Of a stretch of 64,000 nucleotides of DNA, positions 17,293-26,957 are shown one piece after another. Each line of letters opens with the position of its first letter. Position 1 is the first letter of the stretch. A program made the position numbers and the translations under genes. The notes below the pieces were generated by a model, which ran no database searches, was not told the origin of the DNA, and saw only the letters and a program-made list of their open reading frames with translations. Source of the DNA: Halovenus halobia (GTDB taxonomy: Archaea; Halobacteriota; Halobacteria; Halobacteriales; Haloarculaceae); contig NZ_JBLKOA010000001.1 of assembly GCF_051414135.1 (NCBI RefSeq), positions 1,243,996-1,307,995 of the forward strand, in the 5' to 3' direction.

Positions 17293-18285
17293 ATGAATAT
17301 GCTCGTCGACGGCGAGTGGCGCACAGACGCCTACGAATCGACCAACGATGACGGGAAGTTCGAGCGTTCGGAGACCTCGTTTCGAGACTGGGTTCGTGAC
17401 GACCCAGACGCCCGATTCCAGCCGGAGGCCGGTCGCTATCACCTCTACGTCTGCAACGCCTGTCCGTGGGCCCACCGGACGATGCTCGTTCGGAAACTGA
17501 AAGGTCTCGAAGACGCCATCAGCATCGACTACGTCGACCCCTACCGCGGCGAGGGTGGCTGGCAGTTCACCCCCGACAAGGACGGCTGCACGACCGACTC
17601 CATCAACGGCAGCGACTACCTCCGAGAAGTCTATCAGGCGGCGGACCCCGACACGACCGGTCGCGTCACCGTGCCGGTGCTGTGGGACAAACAGGAAGAG
17701 ACCATCGTCAACAACGAATCGAAGGAGATCCTGCGGATGCTCGACACCGAGTTCGACGATGTTGCAACCCGGGATGTCAACCTCTACCCCGAGGGCTATC
17801 AGGAAGACGTCGACCAGATAATCGAGGACATCTACGAGCCAATCAACAACGGTGTCTATCGGACAGGGTTCGCCACGTCACAGTCGGCCTACGACGAGGC
17901 CGTCGAGGAACTGTTCGACGCACTGGACCACTGGGACGAGGTGCTTGCTGACCAGCGGTATCTCGCCGGCGACCGACTCACCGAAGCGGACATCTGCATG
18001 TTCACGACACTGATTCGGTTCGACCAGGTCTATCATACGCACTTCATGTGTAACAAAAAGCAGATCCAGCAGTACGACAACCTCTGGCCGTATCTGCGTG
18101 ACCTGTACAACGCTGATGGCGTTGCTGAGACGGTCAACATGGACCATATCAAGGAACATTACTACACGACCCACCCCGACGTGACGCCAACGCGAATCAT
18201 TGCTGCCGGTCCCGACCTCGATTTCGAGGCCGAGCACAACCGCGACGAACTGCCCGGCGACCCGCCGGAAGCGCTCCTGGCCTGA
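17293..18285 (+). CDS. Glutathionyl-hydroquinone-reductase-like GST protein
   Basis: A 330-residue member of the Xi-class GST family (ECM4/YqjG type). The thioredoxin-like N-terminal half has the catalytic NACPWAHR (Cys57), and the C-terminal half is the all-helical GST domain with RLTEADICMF. The family reduces glutathionylated or quinone-thiol adducts. Haloarchaea generally lack glutathione and some use gamma-glutamylcysteine, so the thiol partner is open. ATG 17293 is chosen over ATG 17266 because a TATA-like CTTATG lies about 27 nt upstream of it. Confidence 0.9.
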   Translation: MNMLVDGEWRTDAYESTNDDGKFERSETSFRDWVRDDPDARFQPEAGRYHLYVCNACPWAHRTMLVRKLKGLEDAISIDYVDPYRGEGGWQFTPDKDGCTTDSINGSDYLREVYQAADPDTTGRVTVPVLWDKQEETIVNNESKEILRMLDTEFDDVATRDVNLYPEGYQEDVDQIIEDIYEPINNGVYRTGFATSQSAYDEAVEELFDALDHWDEVLADQRYLAGDRLTEADICMFTTLIRFDQVYHTHFMCNKKQIQQYDNLWPYLRDLYNADGVAETVNMDHIKEHYYTTHPDVTPTRIIAAGPDLDFEAEHNRDELPGDPPEALLA

Positions 18286-18286
18286 G

Positions 18287-18400
18287 TCACTCGCCGAGTG
18301 CCGCCCGCAGTTTTGCGTCTTGCTCGATGAACGGGAAGACAACGCCCAGCACCGCTCCGTAGAGTCCGTGCCAAGCCAGTTGGCTCCCGGTGCAGTTTCG
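18287..18400 (-). pseudogene. 3' remnant of a small membrane-protein gene
   Basis: On the minus strand about 35 codons end in a proper TGA at 18287 and encode a hydrophobic tail (HGLYGAVLGVVFPF, then an Ala/Leu/Glu helix) with normal haloarchaeal codon usage. Upstream in the same frame the sequence is stopped by TAA and no start is available, so this looks like a decayed 3' end. It fills most of the gap between the GST-like and esterase genes. The identity of the parent gene is unknown. Confidence 0.45.
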
Positions 18401-18438
18401 CCGACCGAATTAAGAGCCAGCCCTTCGTGGCAACAGGT

Positions 18439-19377
18439 ATGAGCGAGGAGGAACTCAATCCACAGACCGAAGCGCTTCTGGAGACACTCGGAGCAGGAAT
18501 CACGCCACCAACATTCACTCTGTCGGTCCCAGAAGGCAGGGAGATGCTTGACGAGCTATTCGTTGACCCCGACCCAGAACCGGTCGGCGAGGTGATGGAC
18601 ACCGAGATTCAGGGGCCAGACGGTCCCATACCACTGCGGATCTACGCACCCGAGGCACAGGGGCCACATCCGGTGTTGGTCTTCTTCCACGGCGGGGGCT
18701 GGGTCCGAGGTTCACTTGAGGGCTACGACGGCCTCTGTCGGAGACTCACGAACCGTGCCGACGCAGTAGTGGTCTCGGTCGATTATCGGCGCGCGCCGGA
18801 GGACCCGTTCCCGGCCGGCTTCGAGGACTGTTATGCCGCGACAGAGTGGGCCGCGGAGTACGCCGCGGACCTCGGCGGCGACCCGGACCGAATTGCTGTC
18901 GGCGGCGACAGCGCGGGCGGGAACCTGACTGCTGCGGTGACGCTCGCTGCCCGTGACCGAGATGGTCCCGAGCTGGACCATCAGGTGTTGATCTACCCGG
19001 CAGTCAACTCGCCGCTCGTGCGGTGGTTCGACTCCTACGACGAGAACGAGTCGGGCTATCTGCTCGAACTCGACAGCGTGACGTGGTATCTCGACCAGTA
19101 CGTCGACGACGCCGACCACGGCAACCAGTACGCCTTCCCGTTGCGGGCGCGGGACCTCTCCGGTCTGCCGCCGGCGACGGTCATCACCGCGGGCTTCGAC
19201 CCAATCCGTGACGAGGGTATTGCATACGCCGACCGACTCGCCGAGGATGGCGTCGATGTCGAGCATATGCACTACGAATCACAGATTCACGCCTTCGTCA
19301 GTCTCTACGAACATCTCGACCACGGTGTCGAAGCAATCGACCGAATTGGCGAGCAACTGTCGGCGGCCTTCGAGTAA
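18439..19377 (+). CDS. Alpha/beta hydrolase of the hormone-sensitive lipase family
   Basis: A 312-residue esterase. The oxyanion motif HGGG begins at H84, the nucleophile lies in GDSAGG, and the catalytic Asp (GFDPIRDEG) and His (QIHAFVSL) are in the expected order. This is the Aes/HSL group, which hydrolyses short- to medium-chain esters. ATG 18439 is preferred to GTG 18427 because TATA-like GAATTAAG lies about 27 nt upstream. Confidence 0.92.
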   Translation: MSEEELNPQTEALLETLGAGITPPTFTLSVPEGREMLDELFVDPDPEPVGEVMDTEIQGPDGPIPLRIYAPEAQGPHPVLVFFHGGGWVRGSLEGYDGLCRRLTNRADAVVVSVDYRRAPEDPFPAGFEDCYAATEWAAEYAADLGGDPDRIAVGGDSAGGNLTAAVTLAARDRDGPELDHQVLIYPAVNSPLVRWFDSYDENESGYLLELDSVTWYLDQYVDDADHGNQYAFPLRARDLSGLPPATVITAGFDPIRDEGIAYADRLAEDGVDVEHMHYESQIHAFVSLYEHLDHGVEAIDRIGEQLSAAFE

Positions 19378-19468
19378 TCACCGATTACCAGCAGCAGTAC
19401 CAGTCGGAACGCGATTATTGTCCGTTTACTAAAGTGTGTCCTACGCCACGTGCAGGTAACAGTATACA

Positions 19469-19750
19469 ATGAACGCACGACCAGAGCATGCACTCAGAAG
19501 GGGTGAGGTTGAGAATCAGGCGGCAAATAATGATAACCCCGGGGGGTCGCCGCTGAGCCGGGGCAGCGACCGACAGTACACCTGTCTCGACTGTGACGAG
19601 CAACTGGGCTCGTTTGCGACGGAGTGTCCGCACTGTGGGGGACGGCAGTTTCAAACGACGGTTCCTGATACCAGCAGCTCGGCTAAACCGTCAGGACACG
19701 ATATCTTCGAGACGATGTTCGCGCGGTTCAATCCGTATATTCCGCGTTAG
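19469..19750 (+). CDS. Small zinc-ribbon protein
   Basis: A 93-residue protein with a polar N-terminal third, a four-Cys zinc ribbon (CLDCDEQ and CPHCGGR) and a short C-terminal segment HDIFETMFARFNPYIPR. Such small zinc proteins are numerous in haloarchaea and most have no assigned role. Its stop overlaps the stop of the convergent acyl-CoA dehydrogenase gene by three bases. Confidence 0.7.
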   Translation: MNARPEHALRRGEVENQAANNDNPGGSPLSRGSDRQYTCLDCDEQLGSFATECPHCGGRQFQTTVPDTSSSAKPSGHDIFETMFARFNPYIPR

Positions 19751-21579
19751 TCGTCGGCTGTTGCCTGCTGTCGCAACGATTCGGGGTCGACCGGCGCGAA
19801 GTTCACGACCGACTCGAATTCGTCGAGCGGGAATCGGTCCCCGCTCGTGATACCACGCGCGTCTTTGTCTGCGAGTTCACGGTCGATAAAGCGTTCTGCA
19901 ACAAGCGCCAGCCGTCCGTTGCCGTCCGCTAACTCGTCCTGTGCTTCCTCGAGCAACAGCGCCGCGGTGAACACGTCGAAGATGTAGTTCGACAACCGCT
20001 TGGCGCTCAACTGTGCGTAGTCGCCGTCAGCCGTCGCGAGTTCGCCCAGTGCCTGTGTCAACTGCTGGTACTCCGACTCGACAATCTCGGCGTGGTCGGT
20101 CAGTGCCGGGTGCTCGATTGCGTCGAGGCGCTCCTGCATCACCCGCATGAACGGTTCGTGTGCGTTCTCGCGTTCGAGCGCGCGCAACACGTCCAGCGCG
20201 AGGATGTTCTCGGTGCCTTCCCAGATGGGCAACACCTGCGCGTCACGGAGCAGGCGGTTGGTCACGAACTCGTCGACGTAGCCGTTGCCGCCCTGAACCT
20301 CCATCGCGTAGGAGGCCGTGTCGATAGCCATTCGCGCGGTTCGGAGCTTCGCAATCGGGAGCAACAGCCGCATCAGCCGGTAGCTCTCCTCAGCGTCTTC
20401 GCCATCTCGCCGTGCCTGCTCGCGCTCGCCGAACAGCCGCGCCGCCTCGAACGTGAACGCCGTCGCAGCCTCGTGGTCGACAGTCATATCGACCAAATCG
20501 GCGCGCATCAGCGGATACTGGTCGATCGTCTCGCCGAAGGCTTCGCGGTTGGCGGCGTGAATCTTGCTCTCTAGCAGTGCACGGGCCATAATCCCACAGG
20601 CACCCGTCGCGTTCGAGAGGCGCTCGAGATTGAGCATCTCCGTCATCTGCTTGAAGCCATTTTCCTCCTCGCCGACGAGGAAGCCTTTCGCACCCTCCAG
20701 TTCGACCTCTCCGGTGGGGACTGCAGTCGTCCCGAGTTTGTCCTTCAGCCGTCGGTACAGTTGGTCGTTGACCGCTTCCGCAGGCGGCGGTCCGTCGAAG
20801 GAGTCTCGCTTGCCCTTCGTCATCACACCATCGTCAGGGTCCCCGTGAGGCACCAGAAACATCGACAGGCCCTCGGTTCCGTCGGGCGCGTCAGGCGTGC
20901 GGGCGAGGACAAGCGTTCCCTCGGCGTCGACGTTCGAGCAGAACCACTTCTCGCCAGTCAACCGCCAGCAACCCGCCTCCTCGTCGTACTCGGCGGTCGT
21001 CTCGTTGGCACCGACATCGCTGCCGCCCTGCTCCTCGGTGAGAAACATCGCCCCCTCGATCATGGCGTCGTGGTCGCTGCTGGTCAGCGCCTCGAAGTAC
21101 TCTGAGAGGTCCCCGTCGTCGAACTGTTCGAGAACGTGTGCCGCCCCTGCTGTCATTGCAACCGGGCAGCCGAAACCGGTCCCCTCGGCGTAGGTGAGCA
21201 GGTAAAACATCGAGAGGAAGTGTGTCAGCGGCAGTGGTTCTTCCCGGTCCGGTGGTGCCTGGAAACAGTCGGCAATCAGTCCCGACTCGTAGACGAGTCG
21301 TTCGTTCTCGAACTGTTCGGCCTGGTATCGCACGAAGTTCTGGATGTTGCCGTGTTTGTCGTAGGTGTGCAGTTCCGGGCCGTGCTTGTCGATGTAATCG
21401 GCGTTGTCGGCGACGGTTTGGCCGATGACTTCCCCCAGTTCGTCGAGTTTCGGTTCGGCCCACTCGAACTCCTCGTCGTCGTAGATTCGTTCGATTTCTC
21501 GCTGTGCTGTCTCGTCAACCGCCCAGTAGTTCAGGTGTCTCCCCTCCTCGTACTGGCTGTAATCCTGACCGTGTCCCAT
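19747..21579 (-). CDS. AidB-like acyl-CoA dehydrogenase family flavoprotein
   Basis: A 610-residue protein longer than standard acyl-CoA dehydrogenases (about 385). It carries TEEQGGSDVGANET for FAD/substrate contact and the region MEVQGGNGYVDE with RDAQVLPIWEGTENI, which is diagnostic of the AidB/large ACAD subgroup. E. coli AidB binds DNA and is linked to alkylation damage, but most relatives are uncharacterised. A TATA-like GTTTATCC lies about 27 nt upstream of ATG 21579. A second, standard-length acyl-CoA dehydrogenase is at 41261-42415. Confidence 0.88.
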   Translation of the reverse strand: MGHGQDYSQYEEGRHLNYWAVDETAQREIERIYDDEEFEWAEPKLDELGEVIGQTVADNADYIDKHGPELHTYDKHGNIQNFVRYQAEQFENERLVYESGLIADCFQAPPDREEPLPLTHFLSMFYLLTYAEGTGFGCPVAMTAGAAHVLEQFDDGDLSEYFEALTSSDHDAMIEGAMFLTEEQGGSDVGANETTAEYDEEAGCWRLTGEKWFCSNVDAEGTLVLARTPDAPDGTEGLSMFLVPHGDPDDGVMTKGKRDSFDGPPPAEAVNDQLYRRLKDKLGTTAVPTGEVELEGAKGFLVGEEENGFKQMTEMLNLERLSNATGACGIMARALLESKIHAANREAFGETIDQYPLMRADLVDMTVDHEAATAFTFEAARLFGEREQARRDGEDAEESYRLMRLLLPIAKLRTARMAIDTASYAMEVQGGNGYVDEFVTNRLLRDAQVLPIWEGTENILALDVLRALERENAHEPFMRVMQERLDAIEHPALTDHAEIVESEYQQLTQALGELATADGDYAQLSAKRLSNYIFDVFTAALLLEEAQDELADGNGRLALVAERFIDRELADKDARGITSGDRFPLDEFESVVNFAPVDPESLRQQATADD

Positions 21580-21650
21580 ATCATATACTGTCCCATCTCC
21601 CGGATAAACTTTGTCGCGTCCCTGTCCGGCAGTGTAAAAAACAACCTGTC

Positions 21651-23549
21651 TCAGCCCTGTAGGGCGGAGTCTTCAATATCTGCGACGTACTCTTCGAGCG
21701 TGTCCTCGTCGACACCGATTCCACGGTCAGCGAGGCGTTGTTCGAGTAGTTCGGGGACGCGATACTCGTAGTGACCACGGCCCGCGTGCTGGATCAGACC
21801 TCTCGTCCGAAGACGGCGGTTGTGCGCGTAGGCGTCGGTTCTGGTCCCGTCTCCGCCCGCCGAGAAGTGGGCATTCAGTGGCGTTTCCGGGCCAGTCTCG
21901 CGGTAGAATTCGAGCATCTTCCGGGTCTTCGTCGCCAGTCCACCAATGTCGGCTTTCAGTTCGCGGACGACCAGTTCTGCGTCTTCACTTTCCGTCGCGG
22001 TGGTCTGTTCTGTCCCGTCGGCGTCGATGAATTCAGTACTCTGACGGACTGCATTCTGAGACTCGCCGTCGCGTCCGGAGGCCATCTCCGTGACTGAGTT
22101 GAGCGCCTCCAGCACGGCGTCAGCGCTGAACTCACTTGCTGCGCCGTTGGCAGCGACCGCACCACCGTCTGCCGAGGCAACCTCGCCGTCAGTGGCCCGG
22201 GCAGTTCCATCGTCCGCTTCGCTTTCGCCCTCTGGCTCCATCTCCTCGTCGTCGCTCTCGCCGAAGCCATCCATTGGGTCCTCGTCGGCAGACTCGGCCA
22301 GTCCCTCGAAGGCGTCGTCATCGAAACCGTTGCCCTCGGCGAACGCCTCGCCGAAGCCACCGTCATCGCCCTCGTCTGCTGACGCTCCGTCGCCGTTCGT
22401 GGTTGTCTCTGGCTTGAGTTCTGGGCCGCTGTCGAGGTCAGGCGCAGTTGTCTTTCCGTTTTCACGCCGGCGCTCGCGCTCGGTTCGGCCAGGCTGAGCG
22501 CCGTTGACTTCCTCGACCAGCGAGTCGACGAACTGCTCGGCCATCCGGCTCAGGTCCCGGGCGTCTTGCAGTTCGCGTTCGAGTTCCGCGATGCGAGAGT
22601 TCTTGCGGTCCAGTTCCTCGCGGAGTTCCTGAATTTCGTTCTCTCGTTGCTGCTTCTCGTCGCTGATCTCTTCCAGTTCGGAGACGAGGTCGTCGCTGAC
22701 ACTTTTCAGTTCGGGGCGCTCGAAATCTTCCAGCCCCGGCGTTGCGCCGGCGTCGAAGGTCTGTTTGCGGAAAAACTGGACGCGCTGGATTGTCTCCGCC
22801 CAGTCGGTCATCAGGAAGCCCTCGCCGTCGTCCAGGTCCTCCACTGCGTCGGCGTAATCGTTGTCGAGAATCCGCCCGACGACCTTGGTGTCGTTGTTCC
22901 ACGTCAGCCGGTGCCACAGCAGCCAGTCACACTGCGTGATGAAGTCTTTCTTGACATCGGCCGGGCGCTGGCTGATGCCACAGATTCCGAGACCGTGTTT
23001 CCGCCCGCGCTTGCCGATTTTGATGAGCATCCGCCCACATTCGCCGACAGAGCCATTTTCGGGGATGTACTCGTGAACCTCTTCGACCAGCAGGAGAAAC
23101 GGCTGTTTCTGCTTTTTTGCCTTCGCGAAGAGGCTCCGGGCAACGGCAGTCAGCACCGCCTCGGCCTCAGATTCGTCGAGATAGCTGGAGATATCGAGAA
23201 TAATGGGCACGTTCTGTTCGAGTGCCAGCGACGCCAACTTCTCGGCGTGGTCGGCGCTGATCTGGATGTCGCACTCTTCGTCGGCCCCGGCGTGGAGAAT
23301 CTCGTACTCCTCTTTGAGGCCGTAGTACTCGCCGTCGATGTCGACAATCAACAGTCCGAAGCCGTTGTCGAGCAGTTTCTCGGCGACAACGCTCGCGGAG
23401 TTCGATTTGCCGCTGCCGGATTTGCCGGTGACGAACCCGCGGCCGGTCAGCAGTTCGACGACGGGTAACGATACCTCGGTGCCCGTCTCTCCCGCGCCGC
23501 CGAATCCAGGGCTTCGCTCGGCAACTGTGATCTGTTCCGTCTCGCTCAT
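21651..23549 (-). CDS. HerA/VirB4-type ATP-binding protein with coiled coil
   Basis: A 632-residue protein. The N-terminal ATPase (residues 1-270) has Walker A GKSGSGKSN and Walker B FLLLVEEVHEY and matches the DUF87/HerA-like group of DNA-translocating ATPases. Residues about 285-350 form a coiled coil, then comes a long acidic low-complexity linker (about 360-520). A C-terminal domain of about 100 residues (LKADIGGLATKTRKML, then YAHNRRLRTRGLIQHAGRGHYEYRVPE) resembles a winged helix. It probably acts on DNA or large complexes; no NurA-type nuclease gene is adjacent. ATG 23549 follows TATA-like TTATGAAT by about 27 nt. Confidence 0.82.
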   Translation of the reverse strand: MSETEQITVAERSPGFGGAGETGTEVSLPVVELLTGRGFVTGKSGSGKSNSASVVAEKLLDNGFGLLIVDIDGEYYGLKEEYEILHAGADEECDIQISADHAEKLASLALEQNVPIILDISSYLDESEAEAVLTAVARSLFAKAKKQKQPFLLLVEEVHEYIPENGSVGECGRMLIKIGKRGRKHGLGICGISQRPADVKKDFITQCDWLLWHRLTWNNDTKVVGRILDNDYADAVEDLDDGEGFLMTDWAETIQRVQFFRKQTFDAGATPGLEDFERPELKSVSDDLVSELEEISDEKQQRENEIQELREELDRKNSRIAELERELQDARDLSRMAEQFVDSLVEEVNGAQPGRTERERRRENGKTTAPDLDSGPELKPETTTNGDGASADEGDDGGFGEAFAEGNGFDDDAFEGLAESADEDPMDGFGESDDEEMEPEGESEADDGTARATDGEVASADGGAVAANGAASEFSADAVLEALNSVTEMASGRDGESQNAVRQSTEFIDADGTEQTTATESEDAELVVRELKADIGGLATKTRKMLEFYRETGPETPLNAHFSAGGDGTRTDAYAHNRRLRTRGLIQHAGRGHYEYRVPELLEQRLADRGIGVDEDTLEEYVADIEDSALQG

Positions 23550-23657
23550 ACAGAGCATACTGCGGTGACGATTCATAACTCTCCGTCAGACAGACGGCGG
23601 ACAGCCCCGAGAAACGCGCATAAACTGATAAATCCCGGGAGGTCCGAGCAGCATGTG

Positions 23658-24542
23658 ATGGACCCTGGGACACGCAACGCCCTCCTGATCACCGTCGTTG
23701 CGATTCTCGCCCTCGGTGTCGCGGCGGCGACGCTGTCGACGACAACCCAGCCCCAGAGCGACGGCTCGGGCGGCGGTGGCGGATTCGGTCCCCAACCGGG
23801 ACTCCCGAACGTGGACTTCGACCCGCCGGAACCGGCTGAGACTGGCCCTGCACCGCTGTTTTCGCTGATTCTTGCGACGCTACTGTTGCTCTCGGTGCTC
23901 GGAGCGCTCATCTATGCGATCCTCTACCGCCGACGGACCGCGGTCGCCGTTGCACTTGGGCTGCTGGTCATCCTCATCGTCTGGATAGTCCTTCAGTTGC
24001 TCGGCAACGTCGGCTCCACAGGCGGATTTGGCTTCGGCTCTGGCGGTCTCGGTGGCCTCGGCGACGGCGGGTCGAGTTCGGACACCACCACCCAGCCAGC
24101 CCAGTTACTTGCACTCGCGTTCGTGGTCGGCGCGCTGGCCGTCGGTGGCTTTTTGTTGTTGCGCTCGCGGGACACACCCAACCCAAGCGAGGAGCCATCG
24201 ACGGAACCAGATAGCGACGAGGAAATCGCACAGGTCGGCGAAATTGCCGGCCGCGCCGCCGACCGCATCGAGGCCACAGCCGAGGCGGACTCAATCGATA
24301 ACCAGGTGTACCGAGCCTATCGTGAGATGACCGACCAGCTCGATATCGACCATGGCGACTCGATGACACCTCGGGAGTTCGCCAACGCAGCCGCCGCCCG
24401 TGGGATGGCGGCCACCGATGTCGCCGCATTGACCGACCTCTTCGAGGAAGTCCGTTACGGCGGCTTGGACGCGACGGCCGACCGAGAAGACGAAGCCAAA
24501 CGCACGCTCCGCCGAATCGAACAGAGGTACACAGATGAGTAA
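23658..24542 (+). CDS. DUF4129 membrane protein
   Basis: A 294-residue membrane protein with an N-terminal hydrophobic segment (about 8-30), a Gly-rich loop, two helices (about 65-115), a third after a Gly-rich loop (about 150-170) and a cytosolic C-terminal DUF4129 domain (about 215-290, YREMTDQLD and TPREFA). DUF4129 proteins accompany DUF58, MoxR and transglutaminase-like proteins in an uncharacterised envelope-associated system. It overlaps the DUF58 gene by eight bases. A TATA-like ATAAACTGATAAA lies 27-40 nt upstream of ATG 23658. Confidence 0.82.
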   Translation: MDPGTRNALLITVVAILALGVAAATLSTTTQPQSDGSGGGGGFGPQPGLPNVDFDPPEPAETGPAPLFSLILATLLLLSVLGALIYAILYRRRTAVAVALGLLVILIVWIVLQLLGNVGSTGGFGFGSGGLGGLGDGGSSSDTTTQPAQLLALAFVVGALAVGGFLLLRSRDTPNPSEEPSTEPDSDEEIAQVGEIAGRAADRIEATAEADSIDNQVYRAYREMTDQLDIDHGDSMTPREFANAAAARGMAATDVAALTDLFEEVRYGGLDATADREDEAKRTLRRIEQRYTDE

Positions 24543-26445
24543 CCGCTGGTACTACGTCGTCGGACTGGTGCTGTTCGGTGCGGCGGTGGTCGAACTGTTC
24601 GCCCCGAACACGCTTGGCCTGCCCGTCAGCGACGCAACCGTTGTCGTCGTCGGGGTCATTGCCCTGCTCTACGCGGTGTCAATTCTCCTGTCCCAGCGTG
24701 GTCGACTCGTCACGCGTGCATCCACGCCGGATGTCGAACTCAGACGGCCAACCGTCGTCCCCGGCGAACGAATCGACGATGTCGTCAAAACCTTCCCCGA
24801 GGCCACCGCGTACGGCCGCTCACCGGCCGCGCTGCGGTCCGGCTTCGAGCGCATTGCGGCGACGGTACTGACTCGATACGGCAGCTACTCGGACGACGAA
24901 GCTGTAGCCGCAGTCGAAGACGGGAGTTGGACAGACGACCAGAAGGTCGCCGAGTACCTGGCCGGCGAGCGGAGCAGACCGAATCGACTTCGACGCCGAC
25001 TCGACGACGTTGTCGAGCGACTGTCCTGGGAATCACTCACCGACCGGACGGTCGACGAACTCCAAGACGCGGCTGGAATCTCTCGGTACCACGACTCTCT
25101 CGAAGACGAAGACTCGCCGGACTGGTCGACCGTCGACTCGACAACTATTGACCCGGAGGGATACGAGCCAGAAACCGGGCTCACGCTCGGCCGGCGACGG
25201 CTGACCCAACACTGGACTGGCATCGGTCTCGTCGCAGTCGTCTGTCTTGGTGTCGGTATCTTGCTGCGCTCGCCGGCCATCCTGCTCGGTGCTGGTATCG
25301 GTATCGGCTACGTGGCCTACGCTCGACTCCCTGCCACGGACGGGATTGCGCTCGCTATCGAGCGGACAGTGGATGACGAGACGCCGGCACCCGGCGACGA
25401 GGTGACAGTGACCGTCCGCGTAACGAACAGTGGGTCGGGCGCACTGATGGACTTTCGATTGGTCGATGGCGTCCCTCCGTCACTGGCTGTTGCTGATGGG
25501 TCGCCGCGACAGGGGACTGTGTTGCGGCCCGGTGATTCGAGTACAATGCAGTACACGGTGACAGCGACGCGAGGTCACCACGAGTTCGCGCCGCTGCTGG
25601 CGCTCGTCCGCAATCTTCCCGGCTCTGTCGAACAGGACGTGTATCTGACTGACGAGACGACTATCGACTGTACACCCGCTGCTGGGTCGGCACGGGAATC
25701 GGCGCCGCTTCGCGGTGCCGTGACCGGGCTCCCCGGCCAGATCGAAACTGAGACCGGCGGCGCGGGGCTGACCTTCCAGACAATCAGAGAGTATCAGGCC
25801 GGCGACCCGCTGAGTCGCATCGACTGGAACCACCGGGCACGCACCGGCGAACTGGCAACGGTCGACTTCCGCCAGCAGCGGGCCGCGTCAGTCCTCCTGC
25901 TGGTCGACGCCCGCAAGTCTGCCTACGTCGGACCGACACCGGACGCATCCCATGCGGTCGACCGGTCGGTTGGCGGTGCCGGGCGACTCTTCGAGGCACT
26001 GCTCGACGACGGCAACGAAGTCGGGATTGCGGCGATGGGCGACCCAGACTGCTGGCTCGCGCCGGGCACCGGCACCGAACACCGTGAACGTGGCCGGCGG
26101 CTGTTCGGCACCGCAGGCGCGCTGTCGCCAGTCCCACCGGAGTCGACGAGTGTGCCCGCAGACTGGCTCAGTCCCCTTCGCCAGCGACTCTCGCCCGGGA
26201 CGCAGTTGCTTGTGTTCTCGCCGCTGGCCGAGGCCCACACTGTCCGACTGTTGCGACGCCTCGACGCTCGTGGCTTCCCAGTTACTGTTATCAGCCCCGA
26301 CCCGACAGGAACAGCGACCGCCGCCCAGAAACTCGCCGGATTACGGCGGACAATGCGTCTAACTGACCTCCGAGAGGCTGGTATCCCGGTCGTCGACTGG
26401 CAGCCCGACCGACCGCTCGACGCACAACTCCGAGCAAGACCATGA
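24535..26445 (+). CDS. DUF58 protein with von Willebrand-like domain
   Basis: A 636-residue protein. Two N-terminal helices (about 5-47), a helical cytosolic region, two more helices (about 225-265), a CARDB/Ig-like beta domain (about 275-370) and then the DUF58 core with the signature GDPLSRIDWN near residue 425. It continues into a vWA-like fold with VLLLVDARKS. DUF58 proteins are partners of MoxR ATPases, probably chaperoned or metal-loaded by them. It is translationally coupled to both neighbours by overlapping start and stop codons. Confidence 0.85.
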   Translation: MSNRWYYVVGLVLFGAAVVELFAPNTLGLPVSDATVVVVGVIALLYAVSILLSQRGRLVTRASTPDVELRRPTVVPGERIDDVVKTFPEATAYGRSPAALRSGFERIAATVLTRYGSYSDDEAVAAVEDGSWTDDQKVAEYLAGERSRPNRLRRRLDDVVERLSWESLTDRTVDELQDAAGISRYHDSLEDEDSPDWSTVDSTTIDPEGYEPETGLTLGRRRLTQHWTGIGLVAVVCLGVGILLRSPAILLGAGIGIGYVAYARLPATDGIALAIERTVDDETPAPGDEVTVTVRVTNSGSGALMDFRLVDGVPPSLAVADGSPRQGTVLRPGDSSTMQYTVTATRGHHEFAPLLALVRNLPGSVEQDVYLTDETTIDCTPAAGSARESAPLRGAVTGLPGQIETETGGAGLTFQTIREYQAGDPLSRIDWNHRARTGELATVDFRQQRAASVLLLVDARKSAYVGPTPDASHAVDRSVGGAGRLFEALLDDGNEVGIAAMGDPDCWLAPGTGTEHRERGRRLFGTAGALSPVPPESTSVPADWLSPLRQRLSPGTQLLVFSPLAEAHTVRLLRRLDARGFPVTVISPDPTGTATAAQKLAGLRRTMRLTDLREAGIPVVDWQPDRPLDAQLRARP

Positions 26446-26957
26446 ACCGAATTACCCGAAAACCCACGATTGTGAGCAGCGTCGCAGCAGTCGCCGCCGG
26501 CGCTATCGGACTCCTCTTGAGCGGACTGTACAGTTCGCTGGGGCTGGTCGCTGCCGCTGGTGGCCTCCTCTTCTTTGGTTTGGCGGCAATCACTGGTATT
26601 CGCCCGCTCGTCACGGTTGGCGCGCTCGGCCTCTTCGTCGCTGCGGTGGCGGCTGGCGTGCGTGGTGCTCCCCCACTCGTTCTGCTCGGTGCCGTACTGG
26701 CCGCCGTGTTGGCGTACGACTTTGGTGGAACTGCCGTTGACCTTGGCGAAGAACTCGGTCGGGAGGCTGACACCCGGCGTCTGGAATTCTTTCGGCTGGC
26801 GACGAGTTCGCTCGCTGGCTTCGGTGCCGCGACAGCCAGTTATCTCGTCTATCTCGTCGGCGCAGGCGGCCAGCCACTCTCGGCTGTCGTGCTGTTGTTG
26901 ATTACTGTCTTCGTGCTGTTCGTTGCACTCCGGCGCGAACAACCCGTCCAGCGCTGA
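26442..26957 (+). CDS. Small multi-spanning membrane protein of the DUF4129-DUF58 unit
   Basis: A 171-residue hydrophobic protein with about five membrane helices and a short charged loop near residues 95-115 (GEELGREADTRRLEFFRLA). It overlaps the DUF58 gene by four bases. No family function is known to me; the position makes it a membrane component of the MoxR/DUF58 system. Its stop abuts the stop of the convergent MoxR gene with no spacer. Confidence 0.7.
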   Translation: MNRITRKPTIVSSVAAVAAGAIGLLLSGLYSSLGLVAAAGGLLFFGLAAITGIRPLVTVGALGLFVAAVAAGVRGAPPLVLLGAVLAAVLAYDFGGTAVDLGEELGREADTRRLEFFRLATSSLAGFGAATASYLVYLVGAGGQPLSAVVLLLITVFVLFVALRREQPVQR

